Origin: Trachelipus rathkii
Taxonomy: Eukaryota > Arthropoda > Malacostraca > Isopoda > Trachelipodidae
NCBI GenBank assembly: GCA_015478945.1
Contig: JABUQX010095435.1
Coordinates: 1 to 17,500, forward strand
Length of the DNA: 17,500 nucleotides
Direction of reading: 5' to 3'
A model generated the notes under the pieces. The model made no database searches. It was given only the letters and a program-made list of their open reading frames with translations, and had not been told where the DNA came from. Positions within the stretch are counted from its first letter, which is position 1, and each line of letters begins with the position of its first letter. A program made the position numbers and the translations under genes. Below, piece by piece: positions 9,350 to 17,500 of this stretch.

Positions 9350-9663
9350 ATGTCGATCGACGATTATTTCTATTTAACTTTACCTTCCTCGGCCTCTATG
9401 GATATACATCCTGAAAATAAAATATCGGACTTTAATACCGAAATATAAAACCCTATAACTTTTGAGCGAGAAATGTATGAAGCAGGATTAAGTGAAATAA
9501 TTCTTGACGCCAGTATCGAGAATGTAACCCTTACCCGAGGTGTGTTCATAATTTATAGAAGCGTTGATTTTGTAAAAAACACTTTGAAACTGCGTAACAC
9601 TGATAGTTTACATATGCAGAAACGTAATGGTATCGAATATTACATGGAAAGGTTTAATATAAA
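9350..9663 (+). pseudogene. Paralogous ORF copy 2 of unknown function, truncated by LINE B
   Basis: The ATG at 9350 opens MSIDDYFYLTLPSSASMDIH. A single in-frame TAA at 9446-9448 interrupts it. The frame then runs on with NPITFEREMYEAGLSEIILD and GVFIIYRSVDFVKNTLKL to about 9660. There base composition changes abruptly from AT-rich to GC-rich and the sequence becomes that of the LINE. Compared with copy 1 (about 1 kb), roughly two thirds of the gene is missing. It may continue beyond the window, on the far side of the LINE and Tc1 insertions. It is much better preserved than copy 1. Function unknown. Confidence 0.6.
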
Positions 9664-9892
9664 GCCCACCCTAAGGTGTGGGGTCCGGGTGGTTGTGTGG
9701 ATCACTGGACTGTGACCTGCTGTGGAGAAAAGGATTACAATCCCTTATAAAATACTCACCTTTCCCGTTCATCTTGTTATTTACGTTTATGTCTCATTTG
9801 TTTTATTGATATGCTGTTCATTCATGGAGACAAAGTTTGTGGTAAAAATTTTTTTATGGAAAAGCCTCTAAATGATATAACGTGTTTAAACC
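9664..9892 (+). other. LINE B 5' leader (inferred)
   Basis: The sequence turns GC-rich (GTGTGGGGTCCGGGTGGTTG) immediately after the AT-rich ORF. LINEs of this type usually carry an internal promoter at their 5' end, so this is where it would lie. No motif proves it. Confidence 0.35.
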
Positions 9893-12375
9893 ATGGCGGG
9901 CCAAACAACATCAAAAACAATTACCATCTTTCAGGTACCCAGCCTGACCCTACCACGGTCCCTACTACTTCTAGACCTGGTCCTATGCTTTGCTTCCTTA
10001 TTCTACACCTGAGGGTCTTTCGCAAAATTTCATAGATTCGTCGACCAGCAAACCCCGAACACCTCAGGTGCCCCAACGGCCAGGGCACAATCCCGCAAAG
10101 GTTGGCCCCCCGTAAAGTCATTCTCATTCGTTTTACCTCCATATGCTTGGCAACCCCCTCCAGGAATGTCCAGCAGACATATCATTCCAGATGTATTACA
10201 CATTGATCCACCACCTCCAAAGCTCTTACTGAGCACAGAACCATTCTTCTCAGTAGGGCACTTGAAAAAGTCCTAGGAGTTGAAGACCCTATAGTCACAT
10301 TGATCAGGAATGTGTTACTCTTTTAAAAGCTGCTAACGCGAAATCAAAGTTCATTCTGTCATTCCTTAACATCTCTCTCAATATTCCTTTGTTTTCTACT
10401 CTTGATGAAATAAAAAACACATATCTAAAGGCACTATTTTTTGTTATGAACTGAAAGACGAAGATACAGCTGTCATTTTTTTGGAAGAACTCCAAAGAAA
10501 AGATTTTCCGTTACAAACGTTTATAGATTTCCTCCTCGACGGGAAACACCTGACAAACCAAATACCCGTTAAATGCTGACTTTTAATACCCCTTATCCCT
10601 ACAAAGGTCAAAAATAAGGTTCACAAGTCACAGTGTTTGCACGTTTATACCCTGACCCCAAGGAACATTGCTTAGTGTCAACGTTTGGTCCATGCCCCGA
10701 AAATATGTAGGGGACAGGCAAGACATAAGCCAACTGGCCGGAGAATTATTTCACAGCTCCATGTGAAAAATACCCCTAACTGTAGAAACTGTAAAGGACC
10801 CCACAGTGCTCTCTTCCTTAAAATGTTCGTCTTACCTGTTTGAACAGGAGGTTTTAGAGCTATGTACCATACATAAATTGAGCAGGATAGATGCTATACG
10901 CCAGCTAAAGGAAAAATATCAGACAAATCTAAATCAATCTTATACCACAATTACAGCTGCCCCCACGCCTCCGCGAGTTAATCCACCAACACAACCTATG
11001 CCTAACAAAACTCCTCTCCTAAATTTCATTGAAAATCAGGCATGTACTGCAACTTGTCTACCTGTACTGCCCACACTACCAACTTCTCAAAGAGTACAAA
11101 AGCAGCCTTTGGATTCAATCTCACGTCCAAAAAAGCTATCACCAAGCTCCTGAGTACTACTCTCAACAAATCAGCAATGAAACTAAGCTGGCTCACCCAA
11201 TACAAAATTTGGAAAACATTTCCCTGCCAAGACACACTGTCCCATACTCACCAAATTGATTCACCAAACTTATGCAAGAGGACGGTCTCTTTGTCCCTTA
11301 ATTCGCCTCCCACTATTACTAAAATCCCTGGAAAAGATGCTTCAAAACACACAGAAAAGAATAGTCACCAAGTTAAAGATTATTCGTTAAAATATAGAGC
11401 AACCGAATTTTTAAACAAAAATACAGTAACCCCAGATGTAAAAATGCAACTCTGAAGATGACCTCGCCATAAGTCTAACTTCTGAGAGCAAAAGGAAAGG
11501 CCTTTCAAAAGACTGTACTCACAATCCCAGCTTTGAACAACACACCAACCAACTCTCTGATAGTTTGCAAGACAGTTCTAGCTCTTCTGATTCTTCCTAT
11601 AACTCTTCTCCCGAGTTTCCTTTATCAGCACTCTCTAAGGGATTCTATACCCTAGAAGATGACTTGGGTCATTTTTTGCTGGGATGGAGCTTGATGCGAT
11701 GACCCATTCTCTTTCTAATGCTTCCTGCACTTCCGAGAAAGGTGAATGGAAAACTGTTCAACGTAAACGTCGCAAACGCTCTAAGCGTTCTGGGTCTGTT
11801 GGAGGCATGAAGATAGACCCAGAGGTCCCCATTCTCCAATCAAACTGCCCAATTTCCCAAAATCACCCGCATGATGAAGTACTGGAAAATTCTCCAGAAT
11901 CAGACCTTGCCAATTCATCGAATCCCATATTGGAAATCGATGTCGTAACCCCAACACATTCTCAAAAAGACAATACCCTTCCGGTTACACCTTCCTTCCC
12001 CATTTCCATGGAAACAACTCTATGTCCCTCCCACATTTCTGAATCTGCTTGCCAAGCGGATACTGATACCGCTCTCACTAATAAATATGAGCATTACGAA
12101 TGCTCTTCTATTATCCAACCAACCAAACCCACATAACAAGTTGGATTTGGTTGAATTCAATCCTTATTTCGCATCATGGTGAGCTCTTTCACCAAAATAC
12201 ATCTCTGAAAACTCCCCCTAAAAGAGGTCATACAACAATTCTGCTGGTGTATGACTACTCTTTTACCCCAGGTTTTGGTTTCCCAGTCCATTCCTCGCCG
12301 AGAACACGTCTCAACTTCCTCTTCAATCTGACCCACCTCCACATTACCTCCGCTGTTACATAGAGACAATTTTTC
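9893..12375 (+). pseudogene. LINE B ORF1, gag-like RNA-binding protein
   Basis: It would package the LINE RNA. A start at ATG 9893 has a good Kozak context (AAACCATGG). Fragments in shifting frames are PPVKSFSFVLPPYAWQPPPG (about 10100-10160), LEKVLGVEDPIVTLIRN (about 10260-10312), ELKDED at 10448-10465 and YRFPPRRE at 10522-10545. Zinc knuckles follow: a first with C-x4-H-x4-C at 10676-10708 (the leading Cys about 5 bases upstream in another frame), a second that is eroded, and a third, CRNCKGPHSALFLKC, at 10781-10826, where one extra A in an A4 run shifts the frame. After it comes YLFEQEVLELCTIHKLSR and then a low-complexity Pro/Thr/Ser tail. A basic segment VQRKRRKRSKR lies at about 11755-11790. 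Stops and slips are frequent. Confidence 0.75.
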
Positions 12376-12407
12376 TCTAATAGACCCCACATATATTCAT
12401 AACTATC

Positions 12408-13394
12408 ATGACTACTTCCTTCAATGGAAATTGTCGTGGCTATTACTCTAATTTTGAAGAACTTTGTTCAACTAATAAACCTATGTACACCAAAGTATAT
12501 ATGTTTTGCAGTAACTTCGACTCCTGTCATCGTGACTTCTTTACCATCCTGAATAATAAATCGCCGTTAAACCTCTTATAGAAACGAGGTGAACTAATGA
12601 TATTGGGGAGGGGCCAAGAAATACTCATTCACATCTATCCCCTATTTCCCCCAGTCCTCTCCAACCAAACTTCATGCAGTAGCGGCATGAATTCACTGTC
12701 CATCGACATTACTATATGTTCAATCTACTTAGCTTCTAGTAGTGAATTTACTAAGGTCAAGTTAGCTGATGTTTTTAAACAACTACCCTACTTCGGTTGT
12801 TTTATAATAGGTGACTTCAACTCCGCCACCCCTTATGGGGTGACTGTCACTTCATCTAAGTCCAAGATCTTATAGGTCTCCTGACCCCTACCTTTTCTAT
12901 GGGATGCCTTAAACACAGGACTCCCTAATATGAACGTTTAGATACACACACTTCTTCTTGTATGAATTTACTTTTCCTCCCATTTCCTTATGGATCGCTT
13001 TACCTGGTCACGCTTTGATTATTTTTTCGGCAGTGATCATTACCCAATAGCATTAAATGAGCTTGTTCCAATCCCAATGCAAAAACCCAACTCCAGCTGG
13101 CGTTTTGATCGAGCGGAGTGGGCTACTTTTTATCAGGCCACTGATATCCCTCTTTCTTCCTTTCAGATAACCGATTTCCCAGACTGTTTGATCGATGCTT
13201 TTTGCTTCTTCCAGAAAGTCGTCATCTCGGCAGCGGAAAGCGGAAGCTTGCATTCCACAGTCTTCCTCAGGCAGGCGGTCGGCAACCCTTTGGTGGTCTC
13301 AAGAGTGCGCACAAGCCAACCGAGAGAAGAACGAAACTCTACAGGCTCCAAAAAGACCCGTACCACCCCAACAAGATTATTGATAAAGCGCTAA
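12408..13394 (+). pseudogene. LINE B ORF2, APE-type endonuclease domain
   Basis: The ATG at 12408 starts NCRGYYSNFEEL after four residues, the usual opening of this ORF2 type. The same frame holds most of the domain to 13394, with stops at 12579-12581 and 12873-12875 and further ones before 12990. IIGDFNS (about 12805-12825) has the catalytic Asp and Asn. GSDHYPI (about 13032-13052) has the catalytic Asp-His pair. The QET block with the catalytic Glu is not readable where expected (about 12510-12530); a CFAVTSTPV-like reading in another frame suggests the Glu is lost. After 13250 the frame shifts, with WWSQECAQANREK at about 13290-13330. Confidence 0.75.
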
Positions 13395-15060
13395 GCGAGA
13401 TCTCGGCGAATTAATCGTCAAACGCGTAAACAATATTTTCGAACTTACGTACCGACTGTTAACTACACAACTCCCCTTCCTTTTTAGTGAGAAAGTTAAC
13501 ACAGAAAATATCTTTGCTCCAATAACTCCTAACACAAGTCCTTCCGTTTGGCTGATATACTGATACGATGCTCCGCTCCAGCGTGTAGCGGATGCATTAA
13601 GTTTATAGCTTTTGCTTGCCATTCGAGTTCATTCCGCTCACTGAAGGCCTTTCAAAACTGAGCAATGACCCAAGGCACTACAGACGTTTTCAAGCAAGGA
13701 AAAGGGAAAGATCATACCTACAACCGTATTTTTACACTTGCAGAGTATCAAACTGCATTGGCAAATAGAAAAGACGGTGCCCTTGGTCCAGCATAATTCG
13801 TATCATCATGCTCCGTCATATCCATATTTCGGGGTCAGCATTTTTGCTGGATTTATATAACAGAATCTGGATAGAGTCTTCTTTTCCATCTATTTGCACT
13901 ACAGCTTTTGTAATCCGATTTCCCAAACCTGGAAAAGATCCGAAGTTGGCAGAAAACCAAAGACCAATTACGCTGACCTGTCACTCCTGTAAATTAATGG
14001 AGAAAATGTTTGTTCTGCCGTTACTCCTGTTCTTGGAGAAGCCGTCAAGCTTTCCTAAAACTTCCAATTTGTTTCAGCAAAAATCATTCGACTGCGGACC
14101 CTTTGGTAAAACCTAGACCATGACATCCGGGAAGCCTTCTCAGCTGATGGGATGGTTCTTGGTGTCTTTTTTTAACCTTGAAAAAGTTACGACACAACGT
14201 GGAGAACTTTGATTCTCTTAAAACTTCATTCGCTTGGCTTCCGCGGACAACTCCCTCTTTTTCATCAATGCCTTTTTTGTCACACAGATTATCCACGTTC
14301 GGTGGCTCTTCATTCTGTCAGGCCACTTTACTCTGGATGAAGGGCATTCCGCAGGATAATGTTTTAAGTGTACTACTATTTGCTCTCAGATTTAATGATA
14401 TTGTTACCTCTATTCCAGCGACTGTCAATTTTTCTCGTCTATGTTCGATGACCTTGCATTCTACATAGCAAGGTGGCCAAGCTGCCTCTTTTCTCGAACG
14501 GCCAAACTTCACTAGCTATTGAAAATATTTCACATTGGGAGCTCTCATGGCTTCCATTTTTCTCCCACCAAAACTTCAGCAGTGCTTTTTAAGAAGAAAA
14601 AAGGGAATCGAAGAATTTGCCACCTTCTTCCAGCGAACCTAACCTTATATGGTTTCGCCTATTCCTGTTACTTCACAAGTCAAATTTCTAGGACTCATCC
14701 TAAATGACCACTTAACATATGCCCCATATATTAAACACCTGAAACAACTTGTCATCGCTCGCTTGACGTATTACTCATCTCGGCCACAAAATCTTGTGGC
14801 GCCTGATGCGCAGTCCTTTTAACGTCTAATATATGCCCTAGTTCGATCGCAGCCTTGATATGACTGTGTAGTATAATGGTCAAGCCTGCCCTACTCTACT
14901 GGCAATTTGGTTTTGGGGGGATCCCACGCAAACGAGGCGATCCGTATCTCCACTGGAGCCTTCCGATCGTCCCCCGACCGAGTAAGCCTTGAAGTTGAAA
15001 GCCAATGTGATGCCACTCTTCTCTTCGAAGAGAATACATCATGTGTACAAGTTATTTTCG
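13395..15060 (+). pseudogene. LINE B ORF2, reverse transcriptase and thumb
   Basis: This part would copy the element RNA at the target. KDGALGPA (about 13770-13795) is followed by MLRHIHISGSAFLLDLYNRI at 13808. FPKPGKDPKLAENQRPITLT then CHSCKLMEKMF, at about 13920-14010, form RT blocks 1-2. GIPQDNVLS at 14343-14369 is the PQG block with Gly replaced by Asp, followed by LLFALRFNDIV. The catalytic box reads MFDDLAFY at 14441-14464, so both Asp are present but out of frame with the preceding block. FLGLILNDHLTYAPYIKHLK lies at about 14684-14745, and a GAFRSSP fragment near 14957. Several frameshifts and at least one partial deletion (around block 3-4, 14100-14180) are apparent. Confidence 0.8.
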
Positions 15061-16220
15061 TTTTTTAAAACCCAAATGACCGTCCTGCCCTGACACCGAT
15101 CTTCGCAGGAGGTGCTTTCAGAATCTTATTACTGCCATTTGGCAAAACGGTTTCATAACATCTTTAATTTCCCTAACTCTTTCAAAAGGTGCTGCCCTTT
15201 TCTCTTACGATGAAGGGTATATACCTTGGTTATTCCCGCTCCCACCATTTGCTTGGCTCTGACACCCTCTAATAAAATCAAGCATTCTGCTACCTGTTTA
15301 AGGCATCTTCTGTCACATTCCTCAGTTCATTTTTTCAGTTTACTTCCAGTATTTACTGAACGGCTCTAAAACCGGAACGTGTGACGGCATCTGCTGTCTT
15401 TCCTGATCGCAACTTTTCCCATACCCTCCCCTTCATTCTTCAATTTTTCCACGGGAGAATTAATGGCTATAATGAATTGCGCTTTCTTCGAATTCTAAAT
15501 CCTTAACCAAGATCAATCTTACGTCATTTATTCAGATTTCGCTCAGCGCGCTACAAGCGCTTAAAAACCCCTTATTCTAAAAACACAATGGTATCTGCTG
15601 TGTATCAATTTCTTCGGCTGCTTCATTCCCGCAAGAAACAAATTATTTTATGTTGGACCCCCTCTCATGTAGGGGTAACGGGCCATTAAATCGGCTGACA
15701 GACGAGGCCAAAATGCCCACCTCCTCTTTTTCGGAGTTGTTCCAGGTACGCTTCCGGATGCCATTAGCAAGGCTCACCTCCACTCAACCGATACTAATCT
15801 GCTCTCCGCCAACGTTTTCGATCTATTGGACAGAGCGCAGGAGAATGATCAGAGAGGAGCGAATTTTGAAAATATAAAGCCGATCTCGGGGAGTGGTCTC
15901 CTCCTATTGACGAAAAACGATTAACGAGGTGATAATTGCACGCCTCCGTATTGGCCACACCAAATATTCACTCAGCAGTCACTATAGTGTTAGCGGAACC
16001 GCCCTCCCATTTTGCCAACCTTTTGTCGAAGTCATTACCCGCAATCTCTTCGGCCATATCTTCATTGACTGTTCCCAGCTGGACTTATTCACCGCTGTCA
16101 TTTTCCTACTTTACGATCCATAACACCCTTCCAAAAGATTATCCCATATCTTATCTGAATCTTCCCCCTTTAGCAGTACTCTATTTTCTTTTTTCTACAA
16201 GAAGTGAATATTCTTCCTAA
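15061..16220 (+). pseudogene. LINE B ORF2, RNase H domain and C-terminus
   Basis: RNase H removes the RNA template strand. An FT(D)GSKTGT block, disturbed by an indel, lies at about 15352-15380. ELMAIMN at about 15459-15480 carries the Glu. A VIYSD segment at about 15525-15540 carries the next Asp. ILCWTPSHVGVTGH, ending at 15686, is the His-containing block, and RLTDEAKMPTS follows at about 15697. The C-terminus has IARLRIGHTKYSLSSHY (15932-15980) and a CSQLDLF-like segment after a frame change, as in LINE proteins that end with a Cys/His-rich tail. The last open frame stops at 16218-16220. The stretch 15061-15340 is weakly recognisable connection sequence. Confidence 0.75.
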
Positions 16221-16437
16221 AAATTTGATTTTGTAAGTAATACTAAACTTTATAATGCAGGAGTATTTTTTGTTTAGTTTTTGTTTTAATTTTATTTGAC
16301 TGAATATTCATTTTCTCAATTCAAATCTTCTTTTTGACGTTTGAATCTGTATGCTCCAGGACCCGCCCATGGTGTCGATTTTTTTCAACCCAGTGTGGCG
16401 CTTTCGTGAGGCCGTGGTGGGTTCTGTACACTGACTC
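16221..16437 (+). other. LINE B 3' UTR
   Basis: This is T-rich sequence followed by a GC-richer block (16336-16437) with GCTCCAGGACCCGCCCATGG and GTGAGGCCGTGGTGGG, ending in CTGACTC. The following AAATATATTATA starts the AT tail. No gene is present; the open frame that crosses into the AT tract is spurious. Confidence 0.6.
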
Positions 16438-16452
16438 AAATATATTATATAT

Positions 16453-16499
<47 letters not shown>

Positions 16500-16505
16500 T
16501 ATCTT

Positions 16506-16542
<37 letters not shown>

Positions 16543-16552
16543 ATTATATATA

Positions 16553-16589
<37 letters not shown>

Positions 16590-16595
16590 TATATA
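16438..16595. repeat. (AT)n tail of LINE B, target of the Tc1-like insertion
   Basis: TA dinucleotides with a few TAATATAT and CTTTATAT breaks run from the LINE 3' end to the TA at 16594-16595, where the Tc1-like element begins. Many LINEs of this group end in simple repeats rather than poly(A), which would explain this tract. Confidence 0.8.
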
Positions 16596-16625
16596 CAGTA
16601 CTGGCACAATTATTATGGATTTTTC
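16596..16625 (+). repeat. Probable 5' terminal inverted repeat of Tc1-like element
   Basis: The block CAGTACTGGCACAATTATTATGG directly follows TA and an (AT)n tract. The inner limit of the repeat cannot be fixed without the other end. Confidence 0.6.
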
Positions 16626-16991
16626 AAAAACTTTCAAATTTTCAACAATGGTCAACAAAATGTATTTAAATTATTGCAATCATTTTATTTTTATACAATA
16701 GCACCGAACAACTATTAAACATTAATTTTTAGAGACTTTTAGTCTAATATTCGAGTAAATCTGGCAACACTGTAGAAATAACTTGGACCCACGTGTATTA
16801 GTCCGCGCACGAGATTTTGACGAAATCATTCTGTGTATTAGTTTGGCTTTGTGAAGTTGAATTTTCTGCCTCTTATAGACTTTTAATTTTTATTTTTGCA
16901 GTAATATGTATTGTTCCCAGATGTGATTTATAAAAATAGACTTTGTCTTTATATTTTTTAACAAATCTATGCTATTTAGAAACTTTAGAAA
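16626..16991 (+). promoter_or_regulatory. Leader of the Tc1-like transposase gene
   Basis: These 366 bp of AT-rich sequence lie between the inverted repeat and the transposase ATG. They would hold the promoter and any subterminal transposase-binding sites. I cannot point to a specific motif. Confidence 0.35.
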
Positions 16992-17465
16992 ATGGGTAAA
17001 TTTAAGGACTTGAGTCCACGCAAAGTTGGACAAATAAATGTTCTATTAAGTGTAGGTACGCTAAAACAGAAAGAAATAGCCAAAAAATTGAATGTATCAA
17101 CTCAATCAGTTAGCAATATTAAAAAGAAAATGGAAAACAGTCAAAATTTGAACTCGAGTAGGGTTGGAAAATGTGGTCGGAAACGTAAAACAACTCCTAG
17201 AATGGATAGAAAGATAATAAAAGAGGCTCTTCTTAACAGAAGATTAACTTGCAAACAGATTTCTTTTCAACTGGCTGCGGAGGGTGTTATTCTTGCCCGA
17301 AGAACAGTGAACAAGAGGCTTTTGGAAGTTGGATTGAAAGCGTATCGCCCGAGAAAGAAGCCTCGACTTACAGAGATGATGATGAAGACACGTTATGCCT
17401 GGGCTAAGAACCATGTTGAGTGGACTTCCGAGCAATGGGAAAAGGTAAGAATGACACATCTATAG
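16992..17465 (+). CDS. Tc1-like transposase, N-terminal DNA-binding half (partial)
   Basis: It binds the element's inverted repeats and, when whole, cuts and pastes DNA at TA. The ATG at 16992 opens MGKFKDLSPRKVGQINVLLS. Residues about 8-50 form the first helix-turn-helix (KEIAKKLNVSTQSVSNIKKK). Residues 58-68 (VGKCGRKRKTT) are the basic GRPR-like linker. Residues about 70-115 form the second helix-turn-helix (RRTVNKRLLEVGLKAYRPRK). Residues 125-148 carry TRYAWAKNHVEWTSEQWEKV. The frame is fully open to there. Usual members continue at once with the first catalytic Asp (WSDES); here the sequence reads GTAAGA and reaches a stop at 17463-17465. Family length is about 340 residues, so the catalytic half is missing, out of window or behind an intron. 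Confidence 0.8.
   Translation: MGKFKDLSPRKVGQINVLLSVGTLKQKEIAKKLNVSTQSVSNIKKKMENSQNLNSSRVGKCGRKRKTTPRMDRKIIKEALLNRRLTCKQISFQLAAEGVILARRTVNKRLLEVGLKAYRPRKKPRLTEMMMKTRYAWAKNHVEWTSEQWEKVRMTHL
17442..17450 (+). other. Candidate 5' splice donor in the transposase gene
   Basis: AAG followed by GTAAGA (GT at 17445-17446) fits the donor consensus well. It falls exactly where similarity to Tc1-type transposases ends. The acceptor would be beyond 17500. Confidence 0.4.
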
Positions 17466-17500
17466 TTAACTTGTATTGGACAAAAGATCATTAATTATTA

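Larger units (their letters stand above)
9664..16437 (+). mobile_element. RNase H-bearing non-LTR retrotransposon (LINE B), + strand, near full length but dead
   Basis: In order: a GC-rich leader (about 9664-9892), ORF1 gag with zinc knuckles (about 9893-12375), ORF2 with endonuclease, reverse transcriptase and RNase H (about 12408-16220), a 3' UTR (16221-16437) and an (AT)n tail. Two ORFs with a gag and a C-terminal RNase H place it near the I/Jockey group of LINEs. It is a different family from the minus-strand LINE A, which lacks RNase H. The left limit is inferred from the composition change inside the paralogous ORF. Reading through needs many frame changes. Confidence 0.8.
16596..17500 (+). 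mobile_element. Tc1/mariner-like transposon, 5' part, continues past window end
   Basis: After a TA dinucleotide (16594-16595) the sequence CAGTACTGGCACAATTATTA resembles Tc1-family inverted-repeat ends (CAGT...AAAATTATT type). A transposase ORF on the same strand starts about 400 bp inside, at 16992. TA is the family's target. The 3' terminal repeat and the second TA lie outside the window. Confidence 0.8.

Noticed and set aside
8322..9663. Capsid or polymerase gene of a Maverick-like element
   Set aside because: I could not match either paralogous ORF to a named structural or replication protein from the sequence alone, so it is left as unknown.
16334..16669. Open frame of 111 residues with Tyr-Ile runs
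   Set aside because: It crosses the LINE 3' UTR, an (AT)n tract and the Tc1 end. The run is a translation of TA repeats.

Overview
The window looks like a stretch of arthropod nuclear genome built almost entirely from nested, decayed transposable elements. I see no intact host gene, no RNA gene and no CRISPR array. The host looks like a crustacean, possibly a decapod. That is an inference from the types of LINE and Tc1-like elements, the long (AT)n tracts and the low GC, and it is not proven here.

Oldest layer (about 1-9663, + strand): the remains of a Maverick/Polinton-like element, or a related element using a retroviral-type integrase. In order it holds a glutamine-rich ORF (4-832), an integrase gene (1103-1427 continuing at 7561-8301, with a D,D,E core and a C-terminal chromodomain), and two tandem paralogous ORFs of unknown function (8322-about 9335 and 9350-about 9663). 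All carry stops or frameshifts. This may be an old viral-type integration, and it is described here only as found.

Second layer (1428-7560): a 6.1 kb insertion sits inside the integrase gene. It has TTAA on both sides (1424-1427 and 7561-7564) and a 14-bp terminal inverted repeat matching at 13 of 14 positions. The integrase reading phase matches exactly across the two TTAA copies. The insertion carries AT-rich filler, a minus-strand Jockey-type LINE (2130-about 5185) with its poly(A) tail, a roughly 470-bp (AT)n tract, and a composite satellite of alternating (GGCTCC)n blocks and AT-rich spacers (6303-7231). I find no transposase in it.

Third layer (about 9664-16437, + strand): a LINE of a different type, with an ORF1 gag protein (zinc knuckles) and an ORF2 with endonuclease, reverse transcriptase and RNase H. 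It appears to cut into the second paralogous ORF. It ends in an (AT)n tract (16438-16595).

Youngest visible layer (16596 to the window end): a Tc1/mariner-like element inserted at a TA inside that AT tract. Its transposase N-terminal DNA-binding half is open, and it stops at a splice-donor-like sequence just before the first catalytic Asp is expected.

Nothing here works together as a pathway. The interest lies in the nesting, the precise TTAA insertion, the composite satellite and the unnamed ORFs of the oldest element.
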